DNA from: Sphingomonas hengshuiensis
Lineage (GTDB): Bacteria; Pseudomonadota; Alphaproteobacteria; Sphingomonadales; Sphingomonadaceae
DNA: 64,000 nucleotides
NCBI GenBank assembly: GCA_003240755.1
Contig: QFNF01000016.1
Span: 1-64,000, forward strand
Reading direction: 5' to 3'
Under the pieces are notes generated by a model, which saw only the letters and a list, made by a program, of their open reading frames with translations, ran no database searches and was not told where the DNA came from. Both the position numbers and the translations under genes were made by a program. Below are positions 29,375-38,062 of the stretch, one piece after another. The stretch's first letter is position 1. Each line of letters starts with the position of its first letter.

Positions 29375-30775
29375 ATGGCTGACTATGACTTCGACGTCCT
29401 CGTGATCGGTGCCGGGCCCGGCGGCTATGTCGCCGCGATCCGCGCGGCACAGCTCGGGCTGAAGACCGCCTGCGCCGAAGGGCGCGAGACGCTGGGCGGG
29501 ACCTGCCTGAACGTCGGCTGCATCCCGTCCAAGGCGCTGCTGCATGCGTCGGAACTCTATGAGGAAGCCGCGCACGGCGCGCTCGCCAAGTTCGGCATCG
29601 AGCTGGAAGGCGCCAGGCTCAACCTCGAGCAGATGCATGCCGAAAAGAAGAAGGCGGTCGGCGAGCTGACCGGCGGCATCGAATATCTGTTCAAGAAGAA
29701 CAAGGTCGAATGGCTCAAGGGCTATGCCGCGTTCGAGAACGACCACAGCGTCAAAGTCGGCGACCGCACCGTCACCGCGCGCGACATCATCATCGCGACC
29801 GGATCGTCGGTGATGCCGCTGCCCGGCGTCGAGGTCGACAACGACGCGGCGGTCATCGTCGATTCGACCGGCGCACTGGCGCTGCCGAGGGTGCCCGAAC
29901 ATCTGGTGGTGATCGGCGGCGGCGTGATCGGCCTCGAACTGGGCAGCGTGTGGCGGCGCCTCGGCGCAAAGGTCACGGTGGTCGAATATGCCGACCAGAT
30001 CCTGCCCGGCTTCGACGGCGAGGTCCGCAGGGAATCGGCCAAGCTGTTCAAGAAGCAGGGCATGGAGCTCAAGACCTCGACCAAGGTCACTGGCGCATCG
30101 GTCGAGGGCGGCACCGCCACGCTGACGCTCGAACCGGCGGCGGGTGGCGATGCGACGACGCTGACCGCCGATGCGGTGCTGGTGTCGATCGGTCGCCGCG
30201 CGAACACCGATGGCCTCGCCCTCGACAAGGCCGGCCTTACCGTCAACCAGCGCGGACAGGTCGACATCGACGAGGAATTCCGCACCGGCGTCGACGGCAT
30301 CTGGGCGATCGGCGACGTGGTCCATGGCCCGATGCTGGCGCACAAGGCCGAGGACGAAGGCGTCGCCGCCGCCGAGTTCATCGCCGGCCAGACCGGCATC
30401 GTGAACCATGACGTGATCCCGTCGGTCGTCTATACCATGCCCGAAATCGCCGGCGTCGGCCTGACCGAAGAGGCGGCGAAGGAGAAGGGCGAGGTCAAGG
30501 TCGGCAAGTTCCCGTTCGCCGCCAACAGCCGTGCCAAGACCAACCGCGACACCGACGGGTTCGTGAAGGTCATCGCCGATGCCAAGACCGACAAGGTGCT
30601 GGGCGTGTGGATCGTCTCGTCGCTGGCCGGCACGATGATCGCACAGGCGGCGCAGGCGATGGAATTCGGCGCGACCAGCGAGGACATCGCCTACACCTGC
30701 CACGCACACCCGACCCATGCCGAAGCGCTCAAGGAAGCGGCCATGGCGGTGCAGGGCAAGCCGATCCATATCTGA
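29375..30775 (+). CDS. lpdA: Dihydrolipoyl dehydrogenase (E3)
   Basis: A 466-residue FAD flavoprotein that reoxidises the lipoyl groups of 2-oxoacid dehydrogenase complexes with NAD. DVLVIGAGPGGYVAAIRAAQ binds FAD; the redox disulfide is Cys44/Cys49 in GGTCLNVGCIPSK; VVIGGGVIGLELGSVW binds NAD; and HAHPTHAEALKEA carries the His-Glu active-site pair of the dimer partner. ATG 29375 fits the family N-terminus. Last gene of the TCA block, followed by a strong hairpin. Confidence 0.97.
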   Translation: MADYDFDVLVIGAGPGGYVAAIRAAQLGLKTACAEGRETLGGTCLNVGCIPSKALLHASELYEEAAHGALAKFGIELEGARLNLEQMHAEKKKAVGELTGGIEYLFKKNKVEWLKGYAAFENDHSVKVGDRTVTARDIIIATGSSVMPLPGVEVDNDAAVIVDSTGALALPRVPEHLVVIGGGVIGLELGSVWRRLGAKVTVVEYADQILPGFDGEVRRESAKLFKKQGMELKTSTKVTGASVEGGTATLTLEPAAGGDATTLTADAVLVSIGRRANTDGLALDKAGLTVNQRGQVDIDEEFRTGVDGIWAIGDVVHGPMLAHKAEDEGVAAAEFIAGQTGIVNHDVIPSVVYTMPEIAGVGLTEEAAKEKGEVKVGKFPFAANSRAKTNRDTDGFVKVIADAKTDKVLGVWIVSSLAGTMIAQAAQAMEFGATSEDIAYTCHAHPTHAEALKEAAMAVQGKPIHI

Positions 30776-30781
30776 CGCGAA

Positions 30782-30804
30782 GGGTGGCGATATCCTCGCC
30801 ACCC
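30782..30804 (+). terminator. Hairpin after lpdA, probable transcript end
   Basis: GGGTGGCGA (30782-30790), loop TATCC, TCGCCACCC (30796-30804): nine perfect pairs. No T-tract follows, so termination may be factor-assisted, or the hairpin only protects the 3' end. A degenerate REP-like palindrome (CATTCCCGCGCGGGCGGG) follows at 30808-30825. Confidence 0.55.
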
Positions 30805-30966
30805 CGCCATTCCCGCGCGGGCGGGCCTGTTCGACCGGCGCAATGGGCGGGGCATGGCGACATGCTTCCGCCCTTCCTGCGTCCGGGCGGCGCGGTCCTG
30901 CGTGGTTAGGAAGTTATAAAATCTTCTCGCCTAGTCTGCCCGCCGGACATTGGACGGGGTGACGGC

Positions 30967-32514
30967 GTGAACGCATTCGGGCGGCGGAGTGGTTTGGGCG
31001 GATCGGGCGGCGGCAGGCCGTCCTTCGGGGTGGCCCGGCCGATGCAGGGATCGGGGCCGGCGCGCACCGCCGACCTCGACCTCGCGCAGCAATTCCCGCC
31101 GCTGGGCCAGGCGCCGCTGCCCGGTGGCGAAAGCGAACCGATGCCCGGCGAACAGGGCGGTGCGCTGCCGCAGGGCGTCGGCGATGCGATGCAGCGCCTC
31201 GCCGACCGGCAGGCGCTGTCGGGTGAGGCCGGCAACAGCCGTGTCGAGGGATTCGAATCGTCGATCCACCGCATCAAGGAACAGGTCCTCCCCCGCCTGC
31301 TCGAACGCGTCGATCCCGAAGCCGCCGCGACCCTGACCAAGGACGAACTGGCCGAGGAATTCCGACCGATCGTGGGCGAGGTGCTGGCCGAGCTGAAGCT
31401 GACGCTCAACCGGCGCGAACAGTTCGCGCTGGAAAAGGTGCTGGTCGACGAGCTGCTCGGCCTCGGCCCGCTCGAGGAATTGCTGGCCGATCCGGCGATC
31501 AGCGACATCATGGTCAATGGCCCGGAACAGACCTTCGTCGAACGCAAGGGCAAGCTGGAACTGGCGACGATCCAGTTCCGCGACGAGGAGCATCTGTTCC
31601 AGATCGCACAGCGCATCTGCAACTCGGTCGGCCGCCGCGTGGATCAGACCACGCCGCTGGCCGACGCCCGCCTGAAGGACGGCAGCCGCGTCAACGTGAT
31701 CGTGCCCCCGCTGAGCCTGAAGGGGACCGCGATCTCGATCCGCAAATTTTCGGCCAAGCCGATCACCATCGACATGATGGCGGGATTCGGATCGATGAGC
31801 GCCAAGATGGCGACCGCGTTGAAGGTCGCCGGGGCCAGCCGGTTCAACATCGTGATTTCCGGCGGTACCGGTTCGGGCAAGACGACCATGCTCAACGCCC
31901 TGTCGAAGATGATCGACCCGGGCGAGCGCGTGCTGACGATCGAGGACGCCGCCGAACTCCGCCTGCAGCAACCGCACTGGCTGCCGCTGGAAACCCGTCC
32001 GCCGAACCTCGAGGGACAGGGCGAGATCACGATCCGCGACCTCGTCAAGAACGCGCTGCGCATGCGCCCGGACCGGATCATCCTCGGCGAAATCCGCGGC
32101 AGCGAATGTTTCGACCTGCTGGCGGCGATGAACACCGGTCACGACGGATCGATGGCGACGCTCCACTCCAACTCCCCGCGCGAATGCCTCGCACGCATGG
32201 AGAACATGGTGATGATGTCGGACATCAAGGTGCCCAAGGAAGCGATCAGCCGCCAGATCGCCGATTCGGTCGACCTGATCGTGCAGGTGAAGCGTCTGCG
32301 CGACGGGTCGCGCCGCGTGACCAACATCACCGAAGTCATCGGCATGGAAGGCCCGGTGATCGTTACCCAGGAACTGTTCAAGTTCGAATATCTGGATGAA
32401 AGCGCCGACGGCAAGATCATCGGCGAATATCGTTCGATGGGGATGCGCCCCTATACGCTGGACAAGGCCAAGCAATATGGCTTCGACCAGGCGTTGCTGG
32501 AGGCCTGCCTGTAG
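30967..32514 (+). CDS. cpaF: CpaF/TadA-type secretion ATPase
   Basis: A 515-residue cytosolic hexameric ATPase of the type II/IV secretion superfamily, normally powering assembly of Flp/Tad pili. After a glycine/proline-rich, probably disordered leader of about 90 residues, the N-terminal domain is followed by Walker A GGTGSGKTTM near residues 299-308, the Asp box, and GEIRGSECFDLLAAMNTGHDG with the Walker B/His-box region. GTG start at 30967. No cpaB, cpaC, cpaE, tadB or pilin gene is nearby, so it is an orphan here or the cluster is elsewhere. Confidence 0.92.
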   Translation: MNAFGRRSGLGGSGGGRPSFGVARPMQGSGPARTADLDLAQQFPPLGQAPLPGGESEPMPGEQGGALPQGVGDAMQRLADRQALSGEAGNSRVEGFESSIHRIKEQVLPRLLERVDPEAAATLTKDELAEEFRPIVGEVLAELKLTLNRREQFALEKVLVDELLGLGPLEELLADPAISDIMVNGPEQTFVERKGKLELATIQFRDEEHLFQIAQRICNSVGRRVDQTTPLADARLKDGSRVNVIVPPLSLKGTAISIRKFSAKPITIDMMAGFGSMSAKMATALKVAGASRFNIVISGGTGSGKTTMLNALSKMIDPGERVLTIEDAAELRLQQPHWLPLETRPPNLEGQGEITIRDLVKNALRMRPDRIILGEIRGSECFDLLAAMNTGHDGSMATLHSNSPRECLARMENMVMMSDIKVPKEAISRQIADSVDLIVQVKRLRDGSRRVTNITEVIGMEGPVIVTQELFKFEYLDESADGKIIGEYRSMGMRPYTLDKAKQYGFDQALLEACL

Positions 32515-32546
32515 CGCGCGCGGCCGGCCCGTCCTACATTCGCACG

Positions 32547-33716
32547 GTGATAATCCGACCGTTCCTTGCGCTGCTGCTGCTGCTTGGCGCACCTGTCGCC
32601 CATGCGCAGACCCTGTCCGGCGATGCGGAGGTGCGCTGGGTGCCGTTCACGCTGACCGCGGCCAACCATCTGCGCTTCGCGATGACGGTCGATGGCGTAC
32701 CGGCACAGGCGCTGCTCGACACCGGGCTGAACCATAGTGCGGTCAGCCGCGACTTTGCCCGCCGGGCGAAACTGACGATCGATCCGAAGGGCGCGGCGTC
32801 GGGCGTCGCGCTGGGCGGGGCGATCCGTGTCGACTGGGCAGCGACGAAGTCGATCGCGTTCGGCGCGCTCAGCCGCAGCGGCGGGCGCGTCGCGGTGATC
32901 GACCTGCCGCAACTGCTGGCCAGCGCGTCGGGCGATGCCGAGGTGCTGGTCGGCACCGACCTGATCGCCCCCAACGCGCTCGACATCGATTTCGCCAATC
33001 GCCGCTTCCGCCTGTTGCCCAGCGGACGGATGCCCTTTGCGGGTACGAAGGTGCCGATGACGTTCCAGGCCGCCAACGGGCTGTATCTGACCGAGGCGAT
33101 GGTCGGGAAACGCCGCATCCGCCCGCTGATGGTCGATACCGGCGACGGCGGGTCGCTCAGCATCGCGCGCAGCCAGTGGCGCCCGGCGGAGATCGGGGGG
33201 GCGCGCGTCACCTCGACCATCGCGTTCGGTGCGGGCGGCGTCGTCGATGCCGGGCTGACCGTCACCGACGCGGTGACGCTGGGCGGACGGGCGACCGGCC
33301 CGATCGAACTCAGGATCGAGGGCGATGGCGGCTTTGCCCGGCAGGTGCGCATCGCCGGGCGGGTCGGCACCGGGCTGCTGCTGCGCTACCGCGTGCTGCT
33401 CGACCCGACCGCCGGACAGATGGTGATCGCACCCAATCCGGAAAGCCCGCCGCCGCCGCTCAAATCGACCAGCGGGCTGCTGCTCGGCTATGATCGCGCC
33501 CGGTTGCGCGTGCTGCACGTCATGGCGGGCGGCCCGGCGGCCCGGGCGGGGTGGAAGGCGGACGAGCTGATCTGCGCCGTCGATGGCCAACCGATCGCGC
33601 CGACGTCCGGCAGCACGATCGACGTGCGCTGGGGTACCGACAAGCCGGGACGCGTTGTCAGGCTGTCGCTCTGCGACGGGACGGAGCGGACGCTGACTCT
33701 CGCCAATTTCTACTGA
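32547..33716 (+). CDS. Exported retropepsin-like aspartyl protease with PDZ domain
   Basis: A 389-residue protein with a signal peptide (cleavage near AHAQTL). Two aspartyl-protease-like motifs are visible: AQALLDTGLNHSAVS near residue 53, the DTG catalytic triad, and LMVDTGDGGSLSIA near residue 195. This is the pattern of two-copy bacterial retropepsin domains. A PDZ-like domain closes the protein (VLHVMAGGPAARAGWKADE). GTG start at 32547. Periplasmic proteolysis is inferred; substrates unknown. Confidence 0.8.
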   Translation: MIIRPFLALLLLLGAPVAHAQTLSGDAEVRWVPFTLTAANHLRFAMTVDGVPAQALLDTGLNHSAVSRDFARRAKLTIDPKGAASGVALGGAIRVDWAATKSIAFGALSRSGGRVAVIDLPQLLASASGDAEVLVGTDLIAPNALDIDFANRRFRLLPSGRMPFAGTKVPMTFQAANGLYLTEAMVGKRRIRPLMVDTGDGGSLSIARSQWRPAEIGGARVTSTIAFGAGGVVDAGLTVTDAVTLGGRATGPIELRIEGDGGFARQVRIAGRVGTGLLLRYRVLLDPTAGQMVIAPNPESPPPPLKSTSGLLLGYDRARLRVLHVMAGGPAARAGWKADELICAVDGQPIAPTSGSTIDVRWGTDKPGRVVRLSLCDGTERTLTLANFY

Positions 33717-33717
33717 C

Positions 33718-33783
33718 CGTCATCGCCGGCGCGAACGCCGGGGTGGATGGCCGAACGGTCCGCATCCCTTCGCCGGCGTGACG
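33718..33783. repeat. Degenerate REP-like doublet
   Basis: The left half starts CGTCATCGCCGGCGCGAACG with a CCGGCG/CGCCGG stem and ends GGTGGATGG; the right half, near 33761-33783, ends GCCGGCGTGACG, a partial reverse complement. Same CGTCA-outward layout as the clearer doublets, but diverged. It starts two bases after the protease stop. Confidence 0.45.
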
Positions 33784-33807
33784 CAATGCTGTTGCTGTCC
33801 CGCCGCC

Positions 33808-33999
33808 CTATTTCAGCGCCATCGCGACCGCGAACACCATCACCAGCACCGCGATGAGCTGCACCAGCGTCCACGGCATCCAGCCGACGCGGTCGGGATC
33901 GCGGCGCAGCGTACGGCGCCGTTCCGCGAACACCGACAGCGCGAACAGCATCGCCGCCACGCCCGCGATGGTCCATAACAGCGTTCGTGCGTCGTCCAC
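33808..33999 (-). CDS. Small two-TM membrane protein
   Basis: A 63-residue protein with two predicted helices (about residues 7-24 and 42-61) joined by a basic loop (ERRRTLRRDPDR). The GTG start at 33999 is preceded by a strong GGGAGGAAC ribosome site, the main reason to believe it. No family recognised. Divergent from the exported methyltransferase gene, with only 26 bases between starts. Confidence 0.6.
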   Translation of the reverse strand: MDDARTLLWTIAGVAAMLFALSVFAERRRTLRRDPDRVGWMPWTLVQLIAVLVMVFAVAMALK

Positions 34000-34025
34000 C
34001 CGTTCCTCCCGTCAGGAGTTTTTCC

Positions 34026-34826
34026 ATGCGTCGAACCGCCCTGTTGCTGCCAGCCCTAAGTGCCGCGCTTGTCGCGCTGACCCCCGCGCCGGCACAGGCG
34101 CCGCAGGGGGCCATCGCCGCCGCGGTCGCGTCGCCGGCACGCACCCCCGCCAATGTCGCGCGCGACCGCTATCGCCACCCGGCGGAAACGCTGGCGTTCT
34201 TCGGGGTCCGGCCGACCGATACGGTGGTCGAGATCTGGCCGGGCGGCGGCTGGTACACCGAAATCCTCGCCCCCATGCTGCGCGAACGGGGCCGCTATGT
34301 CGCGGCGGCGCCGATGCCGCGCGGCGGGGAGGCGATCGCGCGGCTGCAGGCACGCGATGCCGCCGCATTCGGCAAGGTGCAGATCGCGGCATTCCCGGCG
34401 GAAGCGGGACAGGCCGGCGTTCCCGACGGGGTGGCCGACAAGGTGCTGACCTTCCGCAACGTCCACAACTGGCGCTTCGGCGGTCCCGACCGCGCACAGG
34501 CGGCGTTCGACGCCATGTTCCGCATGCTCAAGCCCGGCGGCGTGCTGGGTGTCGTTGAACATCGCCTTCCGGAAAGCCGCAATGCAGCAGCCGAGGAAAA
34601 ATCGGGCTATATGAAGGAAAGCTCGGTCATCGCCTTTGCCACCAGGGCCGGGTTCAGGCTGGCCGCGCGGTCGAACGTGAACGCCAATCCCAGGGACACC
34701 GCCAACTGGCCGGCCGGCGTGTGGACGCTGCCGCCGACCTATCGGTTGAAGGATGTCGACCGGGCGAAATATGCCGCGATCGGCGAGAGCGACCGGATGA
34801 CGCTGCGGTTCGTGAAGCCGAAATAA
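34026..34826 (+). CDS. Exported class I SAM-dependent methyltransferase-like protein
   Basis: A 266-residue protein with a clear N-terminal signal peptide (arginine pair, hydrophobic stretch, cleavage near PAQAPQG). The mature part has a Rossmann methyltransferase core: TVVEIWPGGGWYTEILAP in the SAM-binding glycine motif and MLKPGGVLGVVEH for motif IV/post-IV. This family is often annotated as a periplasmic methyltransferase, which is odd because SAM is cytosolic; it may instead be a membrane-tethered or repurposed protein. CAGGAG lies six bases before ATG 34026. Confidence 0.82.
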   Translation: MRRTALLLPALSAALVALTPAPAQAPQGAIAAAVASPARTPANVARDRYRHPAETLAFFGVRPTDTVVEIWPGGGWYTEILAPMLRERGRYVAAAPMPRGGEAIARLQARDAAAFGKVQIAAFPAEAGQAGVPDGVADKVLTFRNVHNWRFGGPDRAQAAFDAMFRMLKPGGVLGVVEHRLPESRNAAAEEKSGYMKESSVIAFATRAGFRLAARSNVNANPRDTANWPAGVWTLPPTYRLKDVDRAKYAAIGESDRMTLRFVKPK

Positions 34827-34968
34827 GGGTAGGGCCGGGCCAACCCTCCCCCGTTCGGCTCGGGCGGCTTCGCGCTTGTCGAGAACGCCCTCGCCACGAA
34901 CCATCCGGTTCTCGATCGGCTCGAACCAGACGGAGTGTGCGAGCGGTGGGAGGCCGAAGCCCCGCCCC

Positions 34969-35547
34969 TCACCCCAGTTTGTCGACCTTGTCCTGCAACC
35001 GGGCGAGTTCGGCCCGCAGCGCCGCCATTTCGTCGGCCTTGGCAGCAGGCGCTTCCGCCGCCCCGGCCGCCGGAGCGGTGGTGCCGGGCGCAGCACCGTT
35101 GGCACCGGGCTTGAACGCGTGCGCCGCCGCCTCGAACATCGCCATGTTGCGCTTGGCGATCTCGGCGAAGGGCGAATGGGCGAACGCGCCCTCGACCGCG
35201 GTCTTGAACTGTTCCTGGTTGCGGCGGAAGCTGTCCATCGACGCTTCCAGATAACCGGGCACCATCGCCTGCATCGAATCGCCGTACAGGGTGATGAGCT
35301 GGCGCAGGAAGCTGACGGGCAACAGCGTTTGCCCCCGGCTTTCCTCCTCCATGATGATCTGCGTCAGCACATTATGAGTGATGTCGTCATCGGTCTTGGC
35401 ATCGACGACCTTGAAGTCGCGATGCTCGCGCGTCATCGCCGCGAGATGCTCGAGCGTGATGTAGGACGACGTCTCGGTGTTATAGAGACGGCGGTTGGCG
35501 TATTTCTTGATGATGACGGGGCTGCCGTCGGCCGCTGCCTTCTTCAT
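34969..35547 (-). CDS. phaR: Polyhydroxyalkanoate synthesis repressor PhaR
   Basis: A 192-residue regulator. The N-terminal PHB/PHA accumulation DNA-binding domain is plain: VIIKKYANRRLYNTETSSYI and the following LEHLAAMTREHRDFKVVDAK. The central PHB_acc domain (ESRGQTLLPVSFLRQLITLY) binds PHA, and an Ala/Pro linker leads to a C-terminal coiled coil (AALRAELARLQDKVDKLG). PhaR binds both DNA and PHB and releases phasin genes when polymer forms. It is divergent from the PhaC-like gene, with only 22 bases between starts, so promoters overlap coding sequence. Confidence 0.95.
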   Translation of the reverse strand: MKKAAADGSPVIIKKYANRRLYNTETSSYITLEHLAAMTREHRDFKVVDAKTDDDITHNVLTQIIMEEESRGQTLLPVSFLRQLITLYGDSMQAMVPGYLEASMDSFRRNQEQFKTAVEGAFAHSPFAEIAKRNMAMFEAAAHAFKPGANGAAPGTTAPAAGAAEAPAAKADEMAALRAELARLQDKVDKLG

Positions 35548-35569
35548 GCGAAATCCTTGCGCGAAAGAT

Positions 35570-36628
35570 ATGACGATGGGTACACCGATCGATACCGCGC
35601 CGCAACACGGGCCACGCCCCCTGCCGCTGTTTCTGTCGATGCTGCGCAGCGAAACTGCGGCAGACCCGGCGCGGCGGGGAAAAGCACTGCGCGGATTGCG
35701 GCGCTATCAGGACGCTCCGCGCCTGCCGCGCACCCCCGCCCCGGCAGCGGTCGCGCGGATCGGCCGGGTCATGCTGCGCAACTATGGCGGTGCGGGACCG
35801 CCGGTGGTGGTGATCCCGTCGCTCATCAATCCGCCGTTCGTGCTCGACCTCGCTCCCGACAATTCGTTGCTGCGCTGGCTGGCCGGACAGGGGATGCGGG
35901 TGCTGATGGTCGACTGGGGAACCCCCGGGCCCGAGGACCGCATGATGGACCTTGGCGGGCATGCGCTGGTCGCGGCGCGGTTGCTGGCGACGCTCGACCA
36001 GCCACCGGTCGTCGTCGGCTATTGTCTGGGCGGGACGATCGCACTGGCCGCGGCGGGCCATGCGGAGGTCGCCGGCATCGCGCTGATCGCGACGCCGTGG
36101 CATTTCGCCGGGTTCGGCGCGGACGGACGCGCGGCGATCGCCGACACCTGGCATGCTGCGCAGTCGACCGCCGAGCATCTCGGGCTGGTGCCGATGGAAC
36201 TGCTCCAGTCGATGTTCTGGCAGATCGACCCGGCGCGCACCGTCGACAAGTTCGTGCGCTTCGCCGACCTCGACCCTGCATCGTCGGCGGCGCAGGCGTT
36301 CATCGCGCTGGAGGACTGGGCCAATGGCGGCGCGCCGATCCCCTATGCCGCGGGGCGCGAAATCTTCGACGACCTGTTCGATGCCGATCTGCCGGGCAGC
36401 GGGCGCTGGCGGGTGGGCGACCGGATCATGTCGGCCCACCACGCCGTGCCGATGGTCGAATTCGTCGCGGCGAGCGACCGGATCGTCCCGGCCGCCAGCG
36501 CGATCGGCCTGCCCGACCAGCGGATCGTCGGCGCGGGGCATGTCGGGATGATCGTCGGCAGTCGCGGGCCGGGGTTGTTGTGGGAACCGCTTGCGCGCTG
36601 GCTAAGCGCCGTTCCGCATACTAGATAA
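35570..36628 (+). CDS. PhaC-like alpha/beta-hydrolase (short, class III-style PHA synthase fold)
   Basis: A 352-residue protein resembling class III PHA synthase subunits. VVVIPSLINPPFVLDLAPDN and VLMVDWGTPGPEDR are PhaC-type segments. The nucleophile elbow GYCLGGT has cysteine (Cys152) as in PHA synthases, not serine; Asp303 (ASDRIVP) and His324 (GAGHVGM) complete a Cys-Asp-His triad. It is much shorter than class I PhaC (about 600 residues) and no PhaE is adjacent, so it may be a class III-like synthase or a related depolymerase/acyltransferase. ATG 35570 or 35576. Followed by the thiolase gene 30 bases on. Confidence 0.78.
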   Translation: MTMGTPIDTAPQHGPRPLPLFLSMLRSETAADPARRGKALRGLRRYQDAPRLPRTPAPAAVARIGRVMLRNYGGAGPPVVVIPSLINPPFVLDLAPDNSLLRWLAGQGMRVLMVDWGTPGPEDRMMDLGGHALVAARLLATLDQPPVVVGYCLGGTIALAAAGHAEVAGIALIATPWHFAGFGADGRAAIADTWHAAQSTAEHLGLVPMELLQSMFWQIDPARTVDKFVRFADLDPASSAAQAFIALEDWANGGAPIPYAAGREIFDDLFDADLPGSGRWRVGDRIMSAHHAVPMVEFVAASDRIVPAASAIGLPDQRIVGAGHVGMIVGSRGPGLLWEPLARWLSAVPHTR

Positions 36629-36658
36629 CGACCAAAGCTTTCAGGAGAAGGATTGCCC

Positions 36659-37831
36659 ATGTCCGACGTCGTCATCGTTGCCGCCAAGCGTACCCCGGTC
36701 GGTAGCTTCCTCGGTGCCTTCGCGACCGTTCCGGCGCACGAACTCGGCCGGCAGGCGATCGCCGCCGCACTCGGCGAGGCGGGCGTCGCGCCCGAGGACG
36801 TGTCGGAAGTGATCCTCGGCCAGGTACTGACCGCCGGCCAGGGCCAGAACCCGGCGCGTCAGGCGTCGATGGCGGCCGGCGTGCCCAAGGAAGTGCCGGC
36901 ATGGGGCCTCAACCAGGTCTGCGGATCGGGGCTGCGCGCCGTGGCGCTGGCGGCGCAGGCGATCCAGACCGGCGACGCCACCATCGTCGTCGCCGGCGGA
37001 CAGGAAAGCATGTCACTGTCGGCGCACGCGGTGCAGTTGCGCGCCGGTACCAAGATGGGTGACGGCACGATGGTCGACACGATGATAAAGGACGGCCTGA
37101 CGGACGTCTTCAACGGCTATCACATGGGCATCACCGCCGAGAATCTGGCCGAGCAATATCAGGTCACGCGCGCCGATCAGGACGAATTCGCCGTCCGCTC
37201 GCAGAACCGTGCCGAGGCCGCCCGCAGCGAAGGCCGCTTCACCGACGAGATCGCGCCGGTCACGATCAAGGGCCGCAAGGGCGACACCATCGTCGACCAG
37301 GACGAATATATTCGCGCGGGCGCCACCGTCGACGGCGTGGCGGGCCTGCGCCCGGCGTTCAAGAAGGACGGCACCGTCACCGCCGCCAACGCGTCGGGCC
37401 TGAACGACGGTGCCGCCGCGCTGGTGGTGATGTCCGCCGACGAAGCCGCGAAGCGCGGCCTTGAACCGTTGGCGACGATCAGGAGCTGGGCAACCGCCGG
37501 TGTCGACCCGTCGATCATGGGCATCGGCCCCGTCCCCGCCTCACGCCGTGCGCTGGAAAAGGCGGGCTGGAGCGTCGACGACCTCGACCTGGTCGAAGCC
37601 AACGAAGCCTTCGCCGCCCAGGCGCTGGCGGTGGGCAAGGATATGGGCTGGAGCGCGGACAAGGTGAACGTGAACGGCGGCGCGATCGCGATCGGCCATC
37701 CGATCGGCGCCTCGGGCGCGCGCGTGCTGACCACGCTGCTGCACGAAATGAAGCGCCGTGATGCGAAAAAGGGGCTGGCGACGCTGTGCATCGGTGGCGG
37801 CATGGGCATTGCCATGTGTGTGGAGCGGTGA
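36659..37831 (+). CDS. phaA: Acetyl-CoA acetyltransferase (thiolase)
   Basis: A 390-residue biosynthetic thiolase condensing two acetyl-CoA to acetoacetyl-CoA, the first step of PHB synthesis. [18 protein letters not shown] is the usual start; the acylated cysteine is Cys88 in [29 protein letters not shown] holds the catalytic histidine and [11 protein letters not shown] the second cysteine. ATG 36659 is placed well after AGGAGAAGG; a TTG at 36653 is less likely. Sits with phaR and the PhaC-like gene. Confidence 0.95.
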   Translation: MSDVVIVAAKRTPVGSFLGAFATVPAHELGRQAIAAALGEAGVAPEDVSEVILGQVLTAGQGQNPARQASMAAGVPKEVPAWGLNQVCGSGLRAVALAAQAIQTGDATIVVAGGQESMSLSAHAVQLRAGTKMGDGTMVDTMIKDGLTDVFNGYHMGITAENLAEQYQVTRADQDEFAVRSQNRAEAARSEGRFTDEIAPVTIKGRKGDTIVDQDEYIRAGATVDGVAGLRPAFKKDGTVTAANASGLNDGAAALVVMSADEAAKRGLEPLATIRSWATAGVDPSIMGIGPVPASRRALEKAGWSVDDLDLVEANEAFAAQALAVGKDMGWSADKVNVNGGAIAIGHPIGASGARVLTTLLHEMKRRDAKKGLATLCIGGGMGIAMCVER

Positions 37832-38062
37832 TTCGCGGTTTGTAACAAAAAGATATTGCGCAGCATTATTATAACACAAGGCTGGCATGATATTGTTTAA
37901 TGTCGTTCGCCGGTAGTGCTGTTTCGTTTATGTGACATTCATGCAACGGTCGGGTGTCCGTATTGTTTTTGTGCGCATCCGGCCCTTGCATGGCATCTAA
38001 TAATCTATTTTTCTGTCCCAGTTGAACCGGGGTCGCCCGGTCCACATAACGGGGCCAAAATC
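37832..38062 (+). promoter_or_regulatory. AT-richer leader region of the TonB-dependent receptor gene
   Basis: 231 bases without a gene and clearly lower in GC than the rest of the window, especially 37840-38010. It should hold the receptor promoter; a TAATAATC stretch at 37998-38005 is a possible -10, but no convincing -35 is spaced correctly. ACCGGGG-TCG-CCCGGT at about 38026-38042 can form a short hairpin just before the ATG. Confidence 0.4.

Noticed and set aside
33718..33783. Rho-independent terminator after the aspartyl protease gene
   Set aside because: The hairpin lacks a T-tract and its halves match the REP layout better, so it is listed as a degenerate repeat.
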